Below the pieces are notes generated by a model. That model was not told the DNA's origin, did no database searches, and saw nothing but the letters and a program-made list of their open reading frames with translations. A stretch of 64,000 bases of DNA from a virus: positions 1 through 64,000 of IMG/VR virus record IMGVR_UViG_3300027754_000047, one strand, 5' to 3'. A program made the translations under genes and the position numbers. This document shows, in pieces, positions 63,702 to 64,000 of this stretch (its first letter is position 1; each line of letters starts with the position of its first letter).

Positions 63702-63717
63702 AAGGGCCCTTGCGGGT

Positions 63718-64000
63718 TTATTTCTTTTTATCTTCTAGTACTACTAAGATATCCGTAGAGCGCATAATTAGGTAGTCTGCAGGCATAGGAATCTCCATAC
63801 CTGCAAACGCACTAAACAACACTTCGTCTCCTACCTCAAAGGCAGGCTTAGGACCCTTTAGGTTAGTGCAAGGGCCTATCTTAATGACTGTGCCTCGTTT
63901 AGACTGGAAGTCCTTAGAGTCGTCAATTAATACAATCCCTGCTGCAGTAGCCTTAGGACGCTCCCACTTTCGTAGTACAACCCAGTCTTGTAAGGGTTGA
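63718..64000 (-). CDS. GroES/Cpn10-like co-chaperonin, N-terminus beyond the window
   Basis: The frame is open to the right edge; the stop TAA is at 63718-63720. The visible 94 residues contain QDWVVLRKW, AAGIVLIDDSK, RGTVIKIGPC, FEVGDEVLFSAFAG and ADYLIMRSTDILVVLE, in the order and spacing of Cpn10. GroES-like co-chaperonins cap the host GroEL, and T4 gp31 is the phage precedent for capsid folding. The conserved mobile loop region appears as WERPKATAA and is short. Confidence 0.88.
   Translation of the reverse strand, partial: QPLQDWVVLRKWERPKATAAGIVLIDDSKDFQSKRGTVIKIGPCTNLKGPKPAFEVGDEVLFSAFAGMEIPMPADYLIMRSTDILVVLEDKKK

Overview
The window reads as part of the genome of a large tailed double-stranded DNA bacteriophage. 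About seventy genes are packed with ATGA/TAATG start-stop overlaps, nearly all on the minus strand. A portal protein, giant tail or adhesin-like proteins, small membrane proteins, a signal-peptide lytic transglycosylase, a phage-type multisubunit RNA polymerase, three tRNAs and a RuvC-like nuclease occur together, and there is no host housekeeping gene. The host cannot be named. The tRNA-Leu(UAA) intron sits at the position used by cyanobacterial introns, but its core looks like phage introns, so this is only a weak hint.

Layout. 1-12.4 kb: two consecutive giant in-frame ORFs (a 2177-residue protein with RCC1-like blades, then a repeat-rich protein running off the left edge) separated by a single TAA, followed by small membrane/coiled-coil genes and a virion-like protein. 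12.5-22.2 kb: early or accessory genes (CDA-fold deaminase, two-metal phosphoesterase, WGR-type ATP-dependent DNA ligase, DUF6915 protein) and many tiny genes, several of which share a C-terminal WDCFKEETP peptide whose codons carry the ribosome binding site of the next gene. 22.2-26.6 kb: a tRNA-Leu(UAA) split by a group I intron with an HNH endonuclease ORF, a glycosyltransferase-like gene and tRNA-Arg(UCU). 26.9-42.5 kb: a 2045-residue fused RNA polymerase (beta plus the N-terminal part of beta', with a 408-residue intein) embedded among glycine-zipper, Ala/Gly-rich proteins that look like internal virion or ejection proteins. A short plus-strand cluster diverges from a perfect 38-bp inverted repeat. 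42.5-48.8 kb: AAA+ ATPase, lytic transglycosylase, sigma-like protein, small membrane protein, tRNA-Met-type tRNA, calcineurin-like phosphoesterase, wHTH protein, P-loop kinase. 48.8-51.1 kb: an RNA-rich regulatory island with repeated phage promoters and terminators, two large structured RNA candidates, twin structured leaders and a 10-bp phased repeat array. 51.1-64 kb: portal, ankyrin-like protein, a MoxR AAA+ and VWA/metallopeptidase pair, many hypothetical proteins, a RuvC-like nuclease and a partial GroES-like co-chaperonin.

How it may fit together (inference): a phage RNA polymerase, probably packaged and ejected with glycine-zipper proteins, and/or a sigma-like protein, could read the recurring promoter (GGGGCTAAAATAG, CCCCTTTTTGAGG, TATATATA) that follows many terminators carrying a conserved TTTAGCTATTAAA tail. 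The island at 48.9-51.1 kb is the densest use of that system and holds the most novel-looking material, together with the intron-split tRNA and the overlapping-RBS peptide family. No database search was run; family names come from motif recognition.
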